A stretch of DNA of 64,000 nucleotides, taken from NCBI RefSeq assembly GCF_009873495.1, contig NZ_CP046703.1:62001-126000 (forward strand), written 5' to 3'. The stretch is from Nostoc sp. ATCC 53789 (lineage in GTDB: Bacteria > Cyanobacteriota > Cyanobacteriia > Cyanobacteriales > Nostocaceae). Every line of letters begins with the position of its first letter. The stretch's first letter is position 1. This document shows, one piece after another, positions 25,058-35,800 of the stretch. The position numbers and the translations under genes were made by a program. The notes below the pieces were generated by a model. The model was not told where the DNA came from. It was given only the letters and a program-made list of their open reading frames with translations, and did not search any database.

Positions 25058-26821
25058 GTGAACTTGGTATGGACTACTAGCAGATCGCTTACCATTCTGC
25101 TGGCGAGTTTAACTTTAGTGGCTGGTCTTTTACCGGCGGCAATATCCTACATCAGTAAATTAATCGTTGATGCAGTGGTATTTGCCTCTCAAGTCAACTC
25201 ACAAAATAATGGTTTTGTCAATATTTATCCTTCCCTATTTTATGTAGGATTAGAAGCGATCGCTGTAATTCTACTAGCAGGTGGTCAACGGGGAATCCTC
25301 ATTTGCCAGTCATTATTGCGGGCGCTAATGGGTCAGCGAGTGAATGTACTCATCTTAGAAAAGGCGCTGACTCTGGATCTTAGGCAGTTTGAAGACTCAG
25401 AATTTTATGACAAATTGACCAATGCCCGACGAGAAGCATCAGTTCGTCCGCTTTCATTAGTAAACCGCACTTTTGGATTGGTGCAAAATGCCCTTTCCCT
25501 AATTACATACGGTATTTTACTAGTAAATTTCTCAGTTTGGGCAGTGGTGGTACTGATTTTGGCAGCTATGCCTGTATTTATTGCCGAAACTAAGTTTGCT
25601 GGAGAAGGCTTTCGCCTATTTAGTTGGCGGGCGGCAGAAACTCGTCAACAGCACTACTTAGAAAATCTGCTAGCAAGAGAAGATTTTGTCACAGAAGTTA
25701 AACTCTACCAGTTAGGAGAGATGCTGTTAGGGCGTTACCGCAACCTGTTTCATCAACTCTATGGCGAAGACCGCGATTTGACTCTGCGGCGAGGATTCTG
25801 GGGCTATTTACTGGGTTTAGTCAGTACTGGTGCTTTTTACCTAGCTTATGCTTGGATTGTACTAGAAACAGTGCAAGGTAAGATTTCCTTGGGAGATATG
25901 ACAATGTATCTCACCGTTTTTCGCCAAGGACAGTCTACTTTCTCCAATGCCCTCACATCTATTGGGGGGATGTATGAGGACAACCTATATTTATCAAATC
26001 TCTATGATTTCCTAGAAGAAGAAGTACCAAAGTCTTGGGGTAAGGCAACTATTGGTTTAAATCCCCAAGATGGTATCCGTTTTGAGAACGTATCATTTAC
26101 TTATCCGGGAAGTTCTAAACCAGCCTTGACAAACATTTCGCTACACTTAAAACCCAAAGAAAAACTGGCAATTGTGGGTGAAAACGGTTCCGGTAAGACT
26201 ACTTTAATCAAACTACTTACCCGACTCTACACCCCAGATTCTGGGCGAATTTTCTTAGATGGCTTGGACTTGCAGGAATGGGATGTGGATGTGTTGCGTC
26301 GTCGTATTGGTGTGATTTTCCAGAACTTTGTTCGCTATCAGTTCACTGTGGGCGAGAATATCGGCGTGGGTGATGTAGAACATCTCGAAAATAAAAACCG
26401 TTGGCAAACTGCTGCTGAAAAAGGCATGGCCCAATCTTTTATTGACCAATTACCCCAAAGCTTCCAGACTCAACTTGGTCGTTGGTTTAAAGGAGGGCAG
26501 GAACTTTCTGGGGGACAGTGGCAAAAAATTGCTTTGTCTCGTGCTTTTATGCGATCGCAAGCAGATATCTTAGTATTGGATGAACCAACATCAGCAATAG
26601 ATGCTCAAGCTGAGTTTGAGATTTTCAATCATTTTCGCGCTATTACTCAAAATCAGATGGTACTTTTGATTTCCCATCGCTTCTCTACAGTCCGAATGGC
26701 TGACAAAATCGTAGTGATAGAAAATGGCGAAGTTATAGAACAGGGAACTCACGAAGAATTATTACAGCTAAAAGGGCGTTATGCCAAGTTGTTTCTGTTA
26801 CAAGCAGCTGGTTATCAGTAA
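25058..26821 (+). CDS. ABC exporter, fused permease-ATPase (MsbA/multidrug type)
   Basis: Half-transporter that would dimerise and export a lipid, peptide or drug. Six helices occupy about residues 10-300; the ATPase domain has Walker A GENGSGKTT (about 374-382), LSGGQ (about 477-481), Walker B ILVLDEPTS and the H-loop ISHRF. As given, translation starts at GTG 25058, close to the first helix. The same frame is open further upstream to 24998 and looks coding (ILRQSLTVFRYSGRAV), but has no start. A nearby ATG at 24990 would join it if the A9 tract at 24999-25007 had one more A. The true protein may therefore be 23 residues longer. Confidence 0.85.
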   Translation: MNLVWTTSRSLTILLASLTLVAGLLPAAISYISKLIVDAVVFASQVNSQNNGFVNIYPSLFYVGLEAIAVILLAGGQRGILICQSLLRALMGQRVNVLILEKALTLDLRQFEDSEFYDKLTNARREASVRPLSLVNRTFGLVQNALSLITYGILLVNFSVWAVVVLILAAMPVFIAETKFAGEGFRLFSWRAAETRQQHYLENLLAREDFVTEVKLYQLGEMLLGRYRNLFHQLYGEDRDLTLRRGFWGYLLGLVSTGAFYLAYAWIVLETVQGKISLGDMTMYLTVFRQGQSTFSNALTSIGGMYEDNLYLSNLYDFLEEEVPKSWGKATIGLNPQDGIRFENVSFTYPGSSKPALTNISLHLKPKEKLAIVGENGSGKTTLIKLLTRLYTPDSGRIFLDGLDLQEWDVDVLRRRIGVIFQNFVRYQFTVGENIGVGDVEHLENKNRWQTAAEKGMAQSFIDQLPQSFQTQLGRWFKGGQELSGGQWQKIALSRAFMRSQADILVLDEPTSAIDAQAEFEIFNHFRAITQNQMVLLISHRFSTVRMADKIVVIENGEVIEQGTHEELLQLKGRYAKLFLLQAAGYQ

Positions 26822-27094
26822 ATCGCTAAAACCACAGTATAGTAAGCATTTCAGATTTACGGATAATTCTAATAGCGATTTGTAATCATAGCTTTTCTTC
26901 ATCAAACGAGTTACATCATAGCCTCCTCCTCCCTTGGGAGTTGGGGGTTCTTTTACCTCATTCAACTGAAAACCGCGATATAAAGAAAACCAGACTTTAT
27001 TAAACGCTGCCACAAATATCACAATTTTGGAAAATAATAAAGTAAGTCGAGTATCACAAGACTCACTTGATGTCCTCATTTCTTCTAGGAAAAT

Positions 27095-30000
27095 ATGACT
27101 CATTCTTTCCTTGAACGCCTGCGTAGTCCAGATAGCCCAGTCCTCGTCTTCGACGGGGCGATGGGAACTAACCTGCAAACCCAAAACCTGACTGCTGAAG
27201 ACTTCGGCGGCCCACAGTATGAAGGTTGTAACGAATACTTAGTCCACACCAAACCCGAAGCAGTCGCTAAGGTTCACCGTGACTTTCTTGCTGCTGGTGC
27301 AGATGTGATTGAAACCGATACCTTTGGTAGTACGTCCTTGGTGCTGGCAGAATATGACTTGGCAGACCAAGCGTATTACCTCAGCAAGACAGCCGCAGAA
27401 TTGGCGAAGCGTGTGGCTGCGGAATTTTCTACGCCAGAAAAACCCCGGTTTGTGGCAGGTTCCATCGGCCCGACAACAAAACTCCCTACCTTGGGACATA
27501 TTGACTTTGACACCATGAAAGCTACTTTTGCCGAACAAGCAGAGGCGCTGTGGGATGGTGGTGTTGATTTATTTCTGGTGGAAACTTGCCAAGATGTGCT
27601 GCAAATTAAGGCGGCGCTGAATGGAATTGAAGAAGTGTTTGCCAAAAAAGGCGATCGCCGCCCGTTGATGGTTTCTGTGACAATGGAAAGCATGGGCACA
27701 ATGTTGGTAGGTTCAGAAATCAGTGCTGTGCTGACAATTCTGGAACCTTACCCAATTGATATTCTTGGTCTAAACTGCGCCACAGGCCCAGACTTGATGA
27801 AACCACACATCAAGTATTTGTCAGAACATTCACCTTTCATCGTTTCCTGTATACCCAACGCGGGTTTACCCGAAAACGTCGGCGGTCAAGCGCACTACCG
27901 CCTGACACCGTTAGAATTACGGATGTCGCTAATGCATTTTGTTGAAGATTTGGGTGTCCAAGTGATCGGGGGTTGCTGTGGGACGCGTCCAGAACACATT
28001 CAACAATTGGCCGAACTTGCTAAAGACCTGAAGCCAAAAGTTAGACAGCCAAGTTTAGAACCAGCAGCAGCATCAATTTACACCACTCAACCCTACGACC
28101 AAGATAATTCCTTCTTGATTGTTGGTGAACGTCTCAACGCCAGTGGTTCCAAGAAATGCCGCGATTTGCTAAATGCCGAAGATTGGGATGGACTCGTTTC
28201 AATGGCGAGGGCGCAAGTCAAAGAAGGCGCACACATTCTCGATGTCAACGTCGATTATGTGGGACGCGACGGCGTGCGCGATATGCACGAATTAGTTTCG
28301 CGCATTGTTAATAATGTGACACTGCCCTTAATGCTCGATTCCACCGAATGGGAAAAGATGGAGGCGGGTTTAAAGGTTGCCGGTGGTAAGTGTTTGCTGA
28401 ACTCCACCAACTACGAAGATGGGGAACCGCGCTTTTTAAAGGTGCTGGAGTTAGCGAAAAAATACGGTGCTGGTATAGTCATTGGTACTATCGATGAAGA
28501 TGGGATGGCGCGGACAGCAGACAAAAAGTTTGCGATCGCACAACGCGCATACCGTCAAGCTGTAGAATTTGGCATACCACCCACAGAAATATTCTTTGAT
28601 ACCCTAGCGTTACCAATTTCCACCGGGATTGAAGAAGACCGAGAAAACGGTAAAGCCACAATTGAGTCTATCCGGCGAATTCGTGAAGGATTGCCTGGAT
28701 GTCATGTAATTTTGGGTGTTTCCAATATTTCCTTTGGTTTGAATCCAGCGTCGCGGATGGTGCTGAACTCAGTGTTTTTGCACGAAGCGACGACGGCGGG
28801 AATGGATGCAGCCATTGTCAGCGCTAACAAAATTTTACCGCTCTCGAAAATTGATGCACGCCATCAAGAAATTTGTCGCCAGTTGATTTATGATGAGCGA
28901 AAATTTGAGGGTAACGTCTGCGTTTATGATCCCTTGGGAGAGCTTACCACAGCGTTTGCTGGGGTGACAACAAAACGCGATCGCTCCTTAGATGAAAGTC
29001 TCCCCATCCCCGAACGCCTCACACGCCACATCATCGACGGCGAACGCATTGGCTTAGAAGAACATCTGAAAAAAGCCTTAGAAGAACATCCCCCCTTAGA
29101 AATTATCAACACCTTCCTGTTAGATGGCATGAAAGTTGTCGGGGAATTGTTCGGTTCTGGACAAATGCAGTTACCCTTCGTTTTGCAATCTGCCGAAACC
29201 ATGAAAGCGGCGGTGGCATTTCTAGAACCCTTCATGGAAAAATCAGAATCAGGCAACAATGCCAAGGGAACCTTTCTCATTGCCACAGTCAAAGGCGATG
29301 TCCACGACATTGGTAAAAATTTGGTGGATATCATCTTGTCCAATAACGGCTACAAGGTGATTAACCTGGGAATTAAACAACCAGTGGAAAACATCATCAA
29401 CGCTTACGAACAGAACAAACCTGATTGTATAGCCATGAGTGGTTTGCTGGTAAAATCCACCGCCTTCATGAAAGAAAACTTGGAGGTATTTAACGAAAAG
29501 GGAATTAGTGTCCCCGTAATTTTAGGTGGTGCGGCGCTGACTCCCAAATTTGTGTATGAAGATTGCCAAAATACCTATAAAGGTAAAGTCGTTTATGGCA
29601 AAGATGCCTTTTCTGACTTACACTTCATGGATAAATTAATGCCAGCAAAAGCTACTGGTAACTGGGAAGATTTGCAAGGATTTTTAAATGAAGTCGAAAC
29701 TACTGAAGTTTCGACAAATGGCCACAAAGAACCAAAAGCTAAGACTGCTGAAGAAACATCTGCTGAACCAAAAGTAGTAGATACGAGACGTTCTGATGCT
29801 GTGGCTGTAGATATTGAACGTCCCACACCGCCTTTTTGGGGAACGAAGTTGTTGCAGCCTAGTGATATTCCCATTGAGGAAATATTCTGGCACTTAGATT
29901 TACAAGCTTTGGTTGCTGGACAGTGGCAATTCCGTAAACCGAAGGAACAATCTAAGGAAGAATATCAGGCTTTCTTAGCTGAGAAAGTCTACCCAATTTT

Positions 30001-30622
30001 AGAAACTTGGAAACAGCGAATTATTGAAGAGAATCTGTTGCATCCCCAGGTGATTTATGGGTATTTCCCTTGTCAATCTCAGGGGAATTCTCTACATATA
30101 TATGACTCAGAGAACCAATCACAGCAGGTTACAACTTTTGAGTTTCCTAGACAAAAGTCTTTAAGGCGGCTATGCATAGCAGATTTCTTTGCACCAAAGG
30201 AATCGGGAATTATTGATGTCTTCCCCATGCAGGCGGTGACTGTAGGGGAAATTGCCACAGAGTTCGCTCAAAAGCTGTTTGCGGCTAATCAATACACCGA
30301 TTATCTGTATTTCCACGGTATGGCGGTGCAGGTTGCGGAAGCTGTAGCTGAATGGACACACGCCAGAATTCGCCGAGAGTTAGGTTTTGCTGCTGAAGAA
30401 CCCGACAATATCCGGGACATCTTGGCACAACGCTATCGTGGCTCACGGTATAGTTTTGGTTATCCAGCTTGCCCGAATATCCAAGACCAATACAAGCAAC
30501 TGGAATTATTGCAGACTGACAGAATTAAATTGTATATGGATGAAAGTGAACAACTTTATCCAGAACAGTCTACCACTGCAATTATTACTTACCACCCAGT
30601 AGCAAAATACTTTAGCGCTTAA
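27095..30622 (+). CDS. metH: Cobalamin-dependent methionine synthase
   Basis: Moves the methyl group of methyltetrahydrofolate to homocysteine via B12. All four modules are present in 1175 residues: homocysteine domain with zinc cysteines in LNCATGP (near 228) and [10 protein letters not shown] (near 290-299); pterin-binding domain ([18 protein letters not shown] onward, about 340-600); B12 cap and Rossmann domain with DVHDIGKN (near 735, His is the cobalt ligand); a charged linker (about 865-910); and the SAM activation domain to the end ([25 protein letters not shown]). AGGA precedes the ATG. No cobalamin riboswitch was found upstream. Confidence 0.97.
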   Translation: MTHSFLERLRSPDSPVLVFDGAMGTNLQTQNLTAEDFGGPQYEGCNEYLVHTKPEAVAKVHRDFLAAGADVIETDTFGSTSLVLAEYDLADQAYYLSKTAAELAKRVAAEFSTPEKPRFVAGSIGPTTKLPTLGHIDFDTMKATFAEQAEALWDGGVDLFLVETCQDVLQIKAALNGIEEVFAKKGDRRPLMVSVTMESMGTMLVGSEISAVLTILEPYPIDILGLNCATGPDLMKPHIKYLSEHSPFIVSCIPNAGLPENVGGQAHYRLTPLELRMSLMHFVEDLGVQVIGGCCGTRPEHIQQLAELAKDLKPKVRQPSLEPAAASIYTTQPYDQDNSFLIVGERLNASGSKKCRDLLNAEDWDGLVSMARAQVKEGAHILDVNVDYVGRDGVRDMHELVSRIVNNVTLPLMLDSTEWEKMEAGLKVAGGKCLLNSTNYEDGEPRFLKVLELAKKYGAGIVIGTIDEDGMARTADKKFAIAQRAYRQAVEFGIPPTEIFFDTLALPISTGIEEDRENGKATIESIRRIREGLPGCHVILGVSNISFGLNPASRMVLNSVFLHEATTAGMDAAIVSANKILPLSKIDARHQEICRQLIYDERKFEGNVCVYDPLGELTTAFAGVTTKRDRSLDESLPIPERLTRHIIDGERIGLEEHLKKALEEHPPLEIINTFLLDGMKVVGELFGSGQMQLPFVLQSAETMKAAVAFLEPFMEKSESGNNAKGTFLIATVKGDVHDIGKNLVDIILSNNGYKVINLGIKQPVENIINAYEQNKPDCIAMSGLLVKSTAFMKENLEVFNEKGISVPVILGGAALTPKFVYEDCQNTYKGKVVYGKDAFSDLHFMDKLMPAKATGNWEDLQGFLNEVETTEVSTNGHKEPKAKTAEETSAEPKVVDTRRSDAVAVDIERPTPPFWGTKLLQPSDIPIEEIFWHLDLQALVAGQWQFRKPKEQSKEEYQAFLAEKVYPILETWKQRIIEENLLHPQVIYGYFPCQSQGNSLHIYDSENQSQQVTTFEFPRQKSLRRLCIADFFAPKESGIIDVFPMQAVTVGEIATEFAQKLFAANQYTDYLYFHGMAVQVAEAVAEWTHARIRRELGFAAEEPDNIRDILAQRYRGSRYSFGYPACPNIQDQYKQLELLQTDRIKLYMDESEQLYPEQSTTAIITYHPVAKYFSA

Positions 30623-30632
30623 TCCATATCGC

Positions 30633-30663
30633 CTCCCCCTCTCCTTAATAAGGAGAGCAGGGT
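30633..30663 (+). terminator. Hairpin after metH
   Basis: CTCTCCTTA (30639-30647) and TAAGGAGAG (30649-30657) form a 9-pair palindrome with extra CCC/GGG flanks, 16 bases after the metH stop. No U-run follows, so it may be a dispersed repeat acting as a terminator. Confidence 0.45.
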
Positions 30664-30848
30664 GGTTTCATACAAAGAAAGAAAAAACCTTTTGGACTTG
30701 ATTGGCTAAAGCACTTGAGCTTGAGGGATAGTGCGAAAACCGAGAAATGTGGCAAGAGTCATGATTGGAGTACAGATATTACTGCGTAATTCACAATACA
30801 GCGAATAAAATAGCAAGAGCAGATTTCCTGTCCTGGAGATTCCTCCCG

Positions 30849-32225
30849 ATGAAAGTAATCCAAGCTCTTGCTCGTTATTTTCCAGATAAATGCGGTGGTA
30901 TTCAAGTAAACCTCAACGATTTACTGCCAGAATTGCGATCGCTCTTAGCGTTGGCGGAGCGATCGCATGATATTGACATCTTGATAGCAGCCGCCAAATT
31001 AGGTTCCCCACATGGTGATACTTACAAGTACAACGATGTAGAAGTTTATCGATATCCTGTATTCCCTGTACCTAGAACACAACCGAATCACGGTCAATTT
31101 CCTCATGGAAAATTTGAAGATTTTGCTAATTGGCTATCTCACCAAAAAGCAGACATCTACCATCAGCACCATTGGGAAGTATCTTGTGGATTGCCTCATC
31201 TACGTTTGGCAAAAGAATTAGGCTTGTCAACAGTTGTAACAATCCATTATCCTCTACCCTTATGCCAGCGAACTACTTTGATGTTCAATGGACAACAGGC
31301 TTGTGATGGCAAAATAGATGTGGTGCGTTGTTCCCAATGTGCTGATAGTTTGAGCAAAAAGCTACCTGCTGCAATGGTCAAAGGTTTTAGCTATCTGCCC
31401 GAAGCTATTTTAGGGAGAGTTCCATTGCCTGTAAGTGCCTATCTTCCTGCCTCAGTAGACGAGGGCAACTTAGGACAATTTGTGCGTCCTTTTGTGATCC
31501 CTGGTTATGTTACTGCCCGCAAAAAAAGTCTGCTAGAAATGGCAAAATATGCTGACCGCATTGTAGCAGTGTGTGATTGGCTTTATGAAGCTCTACTGAT
31601 TAACGGCATTCCTGAAAAAAAACTCGTTCTCTCTCGACACGGAATTTCTGACGCTACACAAGAAAAATCAACACTGGTATTACAGCAATCTGGCACTTTA
31701 AAAGTAGTTTTTTTAGGACGCTGGGATATATATAAAGGTATTGATATCTTAGTCCAAGCAGTTAAAGATTTACCTGCGGTGATTCCCATTGAATTGATAA
31801 TTCATGGCATAGCGCAAGATGAACGATATCGCCAAAAAATTTTTAACCTAATTGACAATGACCCCCGAATTCGCATAGAGAAACAACTAACTAGAGTTGA
31901 ACTTCCCCAGGCTCTAGCCAATTACGACATCCTAGCTGTACCTTCCCAATGGTTAGAAACTGGGCCGATAGTAGTCTTAGAAGCCCATGAAGCCGGCCTC
32001 CCTGTAATTGGTTCCAATTTGGGGGGTATTGCCGAACTTGTAAAACATGGCATTGATGGTTGGTTAGTAACTGCTAATGATACTAAAGCTTGGACTCAAG
32101 CTCTTGAGCGATTAGCAACAGATACTAATTTACTTAATAAATTGCGCCAAGGTATTAAACCTGTTCGCACAGTAAATATGCAGGCAGCAGATTTAGCAAC
32201 CATATATAAAAACCTACAACGGTAG
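30849..32225 (+). CDS. GT4-type glycosyltransferase upstream of hps locus
   Basis: GT-B fold transferase of 458 residues. ATG 30849 (MKVIQALARYFPDKCGGIQV) is preferred over 30765 because the N-terminal strand and acceptor loop begin there; the extra 28 residues are unlike the family. The donor half has LKVVFLGRWDIYKGIDIL and the ETGPIVVLEAHEAGLPVIGSN motif (E-x7-E, around residue 372). A central Cys-rich insert (CQRTTLMFNGQQACDGKIDV, then CSQCADSL) is unusual and might bind metal. It lies next to hpsA on the same strand but has its own terminator, so involvement in hormogonium polysaccharide is only suggested. Confidence 0.8.
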   Translation: MKVIQALARYFPDKCGGIQVNLNDLLPELRSLLALAERSHDIDILIAAAKLGSPHGDTYKYNDVEVYRYPVFPVPRTQPNHGQFPHGKFEDFANWLSHQKADIYHQHHWEVSCGLPHLRLAKELGLSTVVTIHYPLPLCQRTTLMFNGQQACDGKIDVVRCSQCADSLSKKLPAAMVKGFSYLPEAILGRVPLPVSAYLPASVDEGNLGQFVRPFVIPGYVTARKKSLLEMAKYADRIVAVCDWLYEALLINGIPEKKLVLSRHGISDATQEKSTLVLQQSGTLKVVFLGRWDIYKGIDILVQAVKDLPAVIPIELIIHGIAQDERYRQKIFNLIDNDPRIRIEKQLTRVELPQALANYDILAVPSQWLETGPIVVLEAHEAGLPVIGSNLGGIAELVKHGIDGWLVTANDTKAWTQALERLATDTNLLNKLRQGIKPVRTVNMQAADLATIYKNLQR

Positions 32226-32341
32226 TTTCAAAAATTAAATACTAGTCCTATAGTCTGTGCAAGCAACAGTGTAATTCAGCTATTGACTATTAAACCTAAT
32301 TACTACGTATTTGCTTGAAATTATGAATATTTATTCTACCG

Positions 32342-32373
32342 CCTCCCTAATACAGGGAGGTTTTAAGTTTTTT
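32342..32373 (+). terminator. Strong intrinsic terminator after the GT4 gene
   Basis: CCTCCCT (32342-32348), a five-base loop, then AGGGAGG (32354-32360), directly followed by TTTTAAGTTTTTT. A clean rho-independent terminator that separates the glycosyltransferase gene from hpsA. Confidence 0.8.
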
Positions 32374-32867
32374 CATATTATTTTGCCCCTAACTGATATT
32401 TTTACCTTAACACGTGGGTATTATAGCCTTAGTATGCTGACAACATCTTCATAAAGCTAGCTTTGAATGAAATGGATTTCTACAAAGTTAATTTTAAGTC
32501 ATACTATTTTTCTATGAAAGTGAGCTTAATTAGCTTGGAAATGTAGGTTTTGTTTCTGTGATATCAGCCTTCTATATAAAAATAAATTTTTATCTCTTTA
32601 GTGGACATAAATTAAATAATTTCGAGAAGATCAGTATTTTTCGGTATTAACCAAAAAATGAACCTATGATATAAAGTGAATAAATCGTATTGGTTAATTT
32701 ACTACTACAGGTTAATTTACTACTACATTTTTAAAAATGTTTAAACAAGGTTAACTTTTACATAAATCAAAAGTCTCACTTTTAGCTAAAACCTAAATAA
32801 TAGGCTGAATACCTATAAATTCAAATATCCTCACATCCGTAAACAAACACTTAGCAGGGAAGCTTCT
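32374..32867. other. hpsA upstream region
   Basis: 494 AT-rich bases with no gene. It must carry the hpsA promoter and leader. There is a direct repeat GGTTAATTTACTACTAC at about 32692-32726. I could not identify with confidence a SigJ-type promoter box reported for hps genes of Nostoc punctiforme. GCAGGGAAG near the start may serve as ribosome site. Confidence 0.5.
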
Positions 32868-35800
32868 ATGTCTGTAAAACGCAAGTTATTGAAGGCACTA
32901 ATATTTTATTTAAAAAACCTTAGTAATCAGTTTTTATCTACAATAAAAAAGAAAATAATTTGGTGTCTAAGAACTATTTTTACAACTAATAGAAGGCGTG
33001 GTGCGGGAAATGCTGGTTTTGTTTTACCAACGGTAGCAATGGTATCTTTAGTTGTTGTACTGTTAACAACAGCAATTTTATTTCGCTCTTTTGAACGCTC
33101 TAAAAATGCTAGTAATGTTCGAGTAAATGAGGCTGCACTCAACGCTGCTACCCCAGCCATCGATCGAGCTAGAGCTAAAATAAATAAGCTGTTTCAAGAC
33201 GGACGACTACCACGAGCCACACCAACAGATGATGCGTTGTATTCTACTTTGAGCGGCAATATCAATGAATATACATTTGGTGATGAAACTCAACTTCAAC
33301 TAGCTCTAAATACCGATCAAAAAGCAAAAAGAACTGAAACTACTGAAAAGGATAAGACACTAAATACTGCATGGCTATACCCTCTAGATACTGACAACAA
33401 TGGGAAATTTGATAGCTACACACTTTATGGCATTTACTTTAGAAATCCTCCCATAAACGCTGGTGTATATAAATATGCCAGAAATCCATTAGAAGCAAGA
33501 ACTTTACCAATGACTGCTGGTAATGTCAGTGGAGATTGTGGAGATACGCTAGGCACAAGCGCTACCTTAGTAGGTAATACTGGCTGGTTTAAAGTAGGCA
33601 ATAAGTTGAAAAAAGCCTTTTTTGTCTATACAGCAACCGTTCCTATTACTACTACGCCATCTAATACTAAATACGAACTTTACAAAGGTAATAAAAGCTT
33701 TTCTGCTTTAGAGTATCAACAAGAACGTATCCAACTTCCTGTAGTTAATAATGCTGTTCTTTATGAAGATGATATAGGACTTAGCCCAGGCCCCGCCTTC
33801 AGATTAAATGGACGAATTTTTACCAATAGTAATTTTCTCACTGGTTCGCCAGCAAATAGTGTCAAGCTATTTCAAGTTAGCAGTAAGGAATCCTGTTTCT
33901 ACGATAACGATAATGCCAAAATAGTAATTGGTGGAAACTTGGGCGCTGGTGGCTTCACAGATACAAGTGACTTAGGCAATGTCACTAAAGTGCATTTATT
34001 TAGAAAAGGAGAAGCCACAGATCCTGTTGAAGTCGATTTTGCAAAATCAACTACTCCAGCATCAAACGAAGCGAATTTCATGGCTTATAACAGCCTTGCC
34101 TATACTCAGCGTATCACTCGGCTAGTTAACGCCCAAATAGCTACCACAAATCCCGATCCCGCAGAAGTTACCAAAGGTATTCAACAACAAAAAGATAAGC
34201 TTGCTTTAGCAAGTTACACCACAGCAGAAAACGACGCATTACGCAAACAACAGCTACAGCTTTACTTTCAAAAACGCACCCGGCGCGTACCTTACAGAGA
34301 AGTTGCTGCTGGAAGCACTGAAGCAGTTGCATTAGGTACATACGCCACAACTACTCCGCTTCAAGGCAGTGGCGATACTCTACGCCCTGTAGATGCTTGG
34401 ATGTATCCTACCGATCCCACGGATGGGAAAACGGGTACTGGTTACGCTAATTTAACACTAAATATCACCAGTGGTAAACTGATACCTGGTGCAACGGAAC
34501 CCACAAAACTAGAAAAAGACTATGGCGAAAAAGAACAATCCTTGGGTGATAGGGTTGTAATTGGTAACAATCTGCCTCAAATCTGGTGGGACAGTAATCA
34601 AAGCCAATTCGTCGGCCCAAATTTCCAAGATACCCAAAATATTAGTGGTGTTAACTGGGATCTACCAACGACACCTGCTACACCTCGCACTCGCCGCTCT
34701 CGCGTACAAATATTAGCTGATTTAGGCTCTACAGACCGAGATAAAGATTGGGAACTAGCAGCAGCTCAAGTTCCGAGTACCATACAAGACCCTTTTGGTG
34801 GTTTACGAGTGGTAACTGGTGCTGGGATTTATTTGCCTGATAGTTACACAGCCGCAAGTACTACTTTCACTTCAGCTACCAAAGAAATTTGGTCTGATCT
34901 GATGCCAGTGCCCCAAGCTCCAGCACCCACGCAAAAGACTATTAAGCCATATTGGATGTATGATTACTCTGCTGTAGGCGCAAGTAATTACTCTTCAATA
35001 CAGTATAAATGGCCCGAAATTGCCGATCCAACTAAGACACCATCTCTGCGGATGCGAGCTACAGCTGTTTATCACTACAAAGCTACTAGTTACGACCAGC
35101 AAAGTCCACAGCCTATAGCTTGTGTAAGCAGCTTTTACGTCCCTACTAATAGCACTACTGCTAAAAATCAAACAGGGCTTCCAGCTTGGGCTTCAAATGC
35201 TAATAGTTCAGCTACAGGTGGTTTATCCAACAATGGCATAGTTTACGGGCCTCCAACGAAGGCAGTCAGTGATTATCAGGCCATACTGACTTATCAATCT
35301 CAATTAAAATATCCAAAAGGAGATATAAAAGGAGATCCAAAACGTCCAATAACTGATACAACTAATGCAGATTATTTAGCTGGACGTTCTATAGATGATG
35401 GACTGCTAGCAAAAGCTTTAGCAAAAACAGCAGCAAATCGTACTCTTTCGGAACAATCTACAATTCATGCTGCAATTTGCGCTCTACAAATTTTAGACGG
35501 CAGTATTTCTCCAGTAACCACTACACCTCCTATTCCTCACGGCGCAATTCAAGAAATTGCCTTTTTAGATCCAAGACAGGTTAAGGCAAATCAAACAAGC
35601 ACTACAAGTACTGATTACGATCTTGCAACAAAAGACAGACAACCTTTAGAAATTCGCGCCACAGTATTAGATATCAACTCGCTTCGCACTACTACGTATG
35701 GTGCAGCAACTCCAGCACAAGAATACTTACTGCCAAATAGTGGCATTATCTATGCTACTCGCAATGATGCACTGCCAGATTTGAGTTCAACCAAGACAGA

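Noticed and set aside
26822-27094. Possible cobalamin riboswitch before metH
   Set aside because: I looked for the conserved B12-box and did not find it; the leader has only an ordinary AT-rich sequence.
32374-32867. SigJ-type promoter box before hpsA
   Set aside because: No clear match to the motif as I remember it; not reported as a feature.
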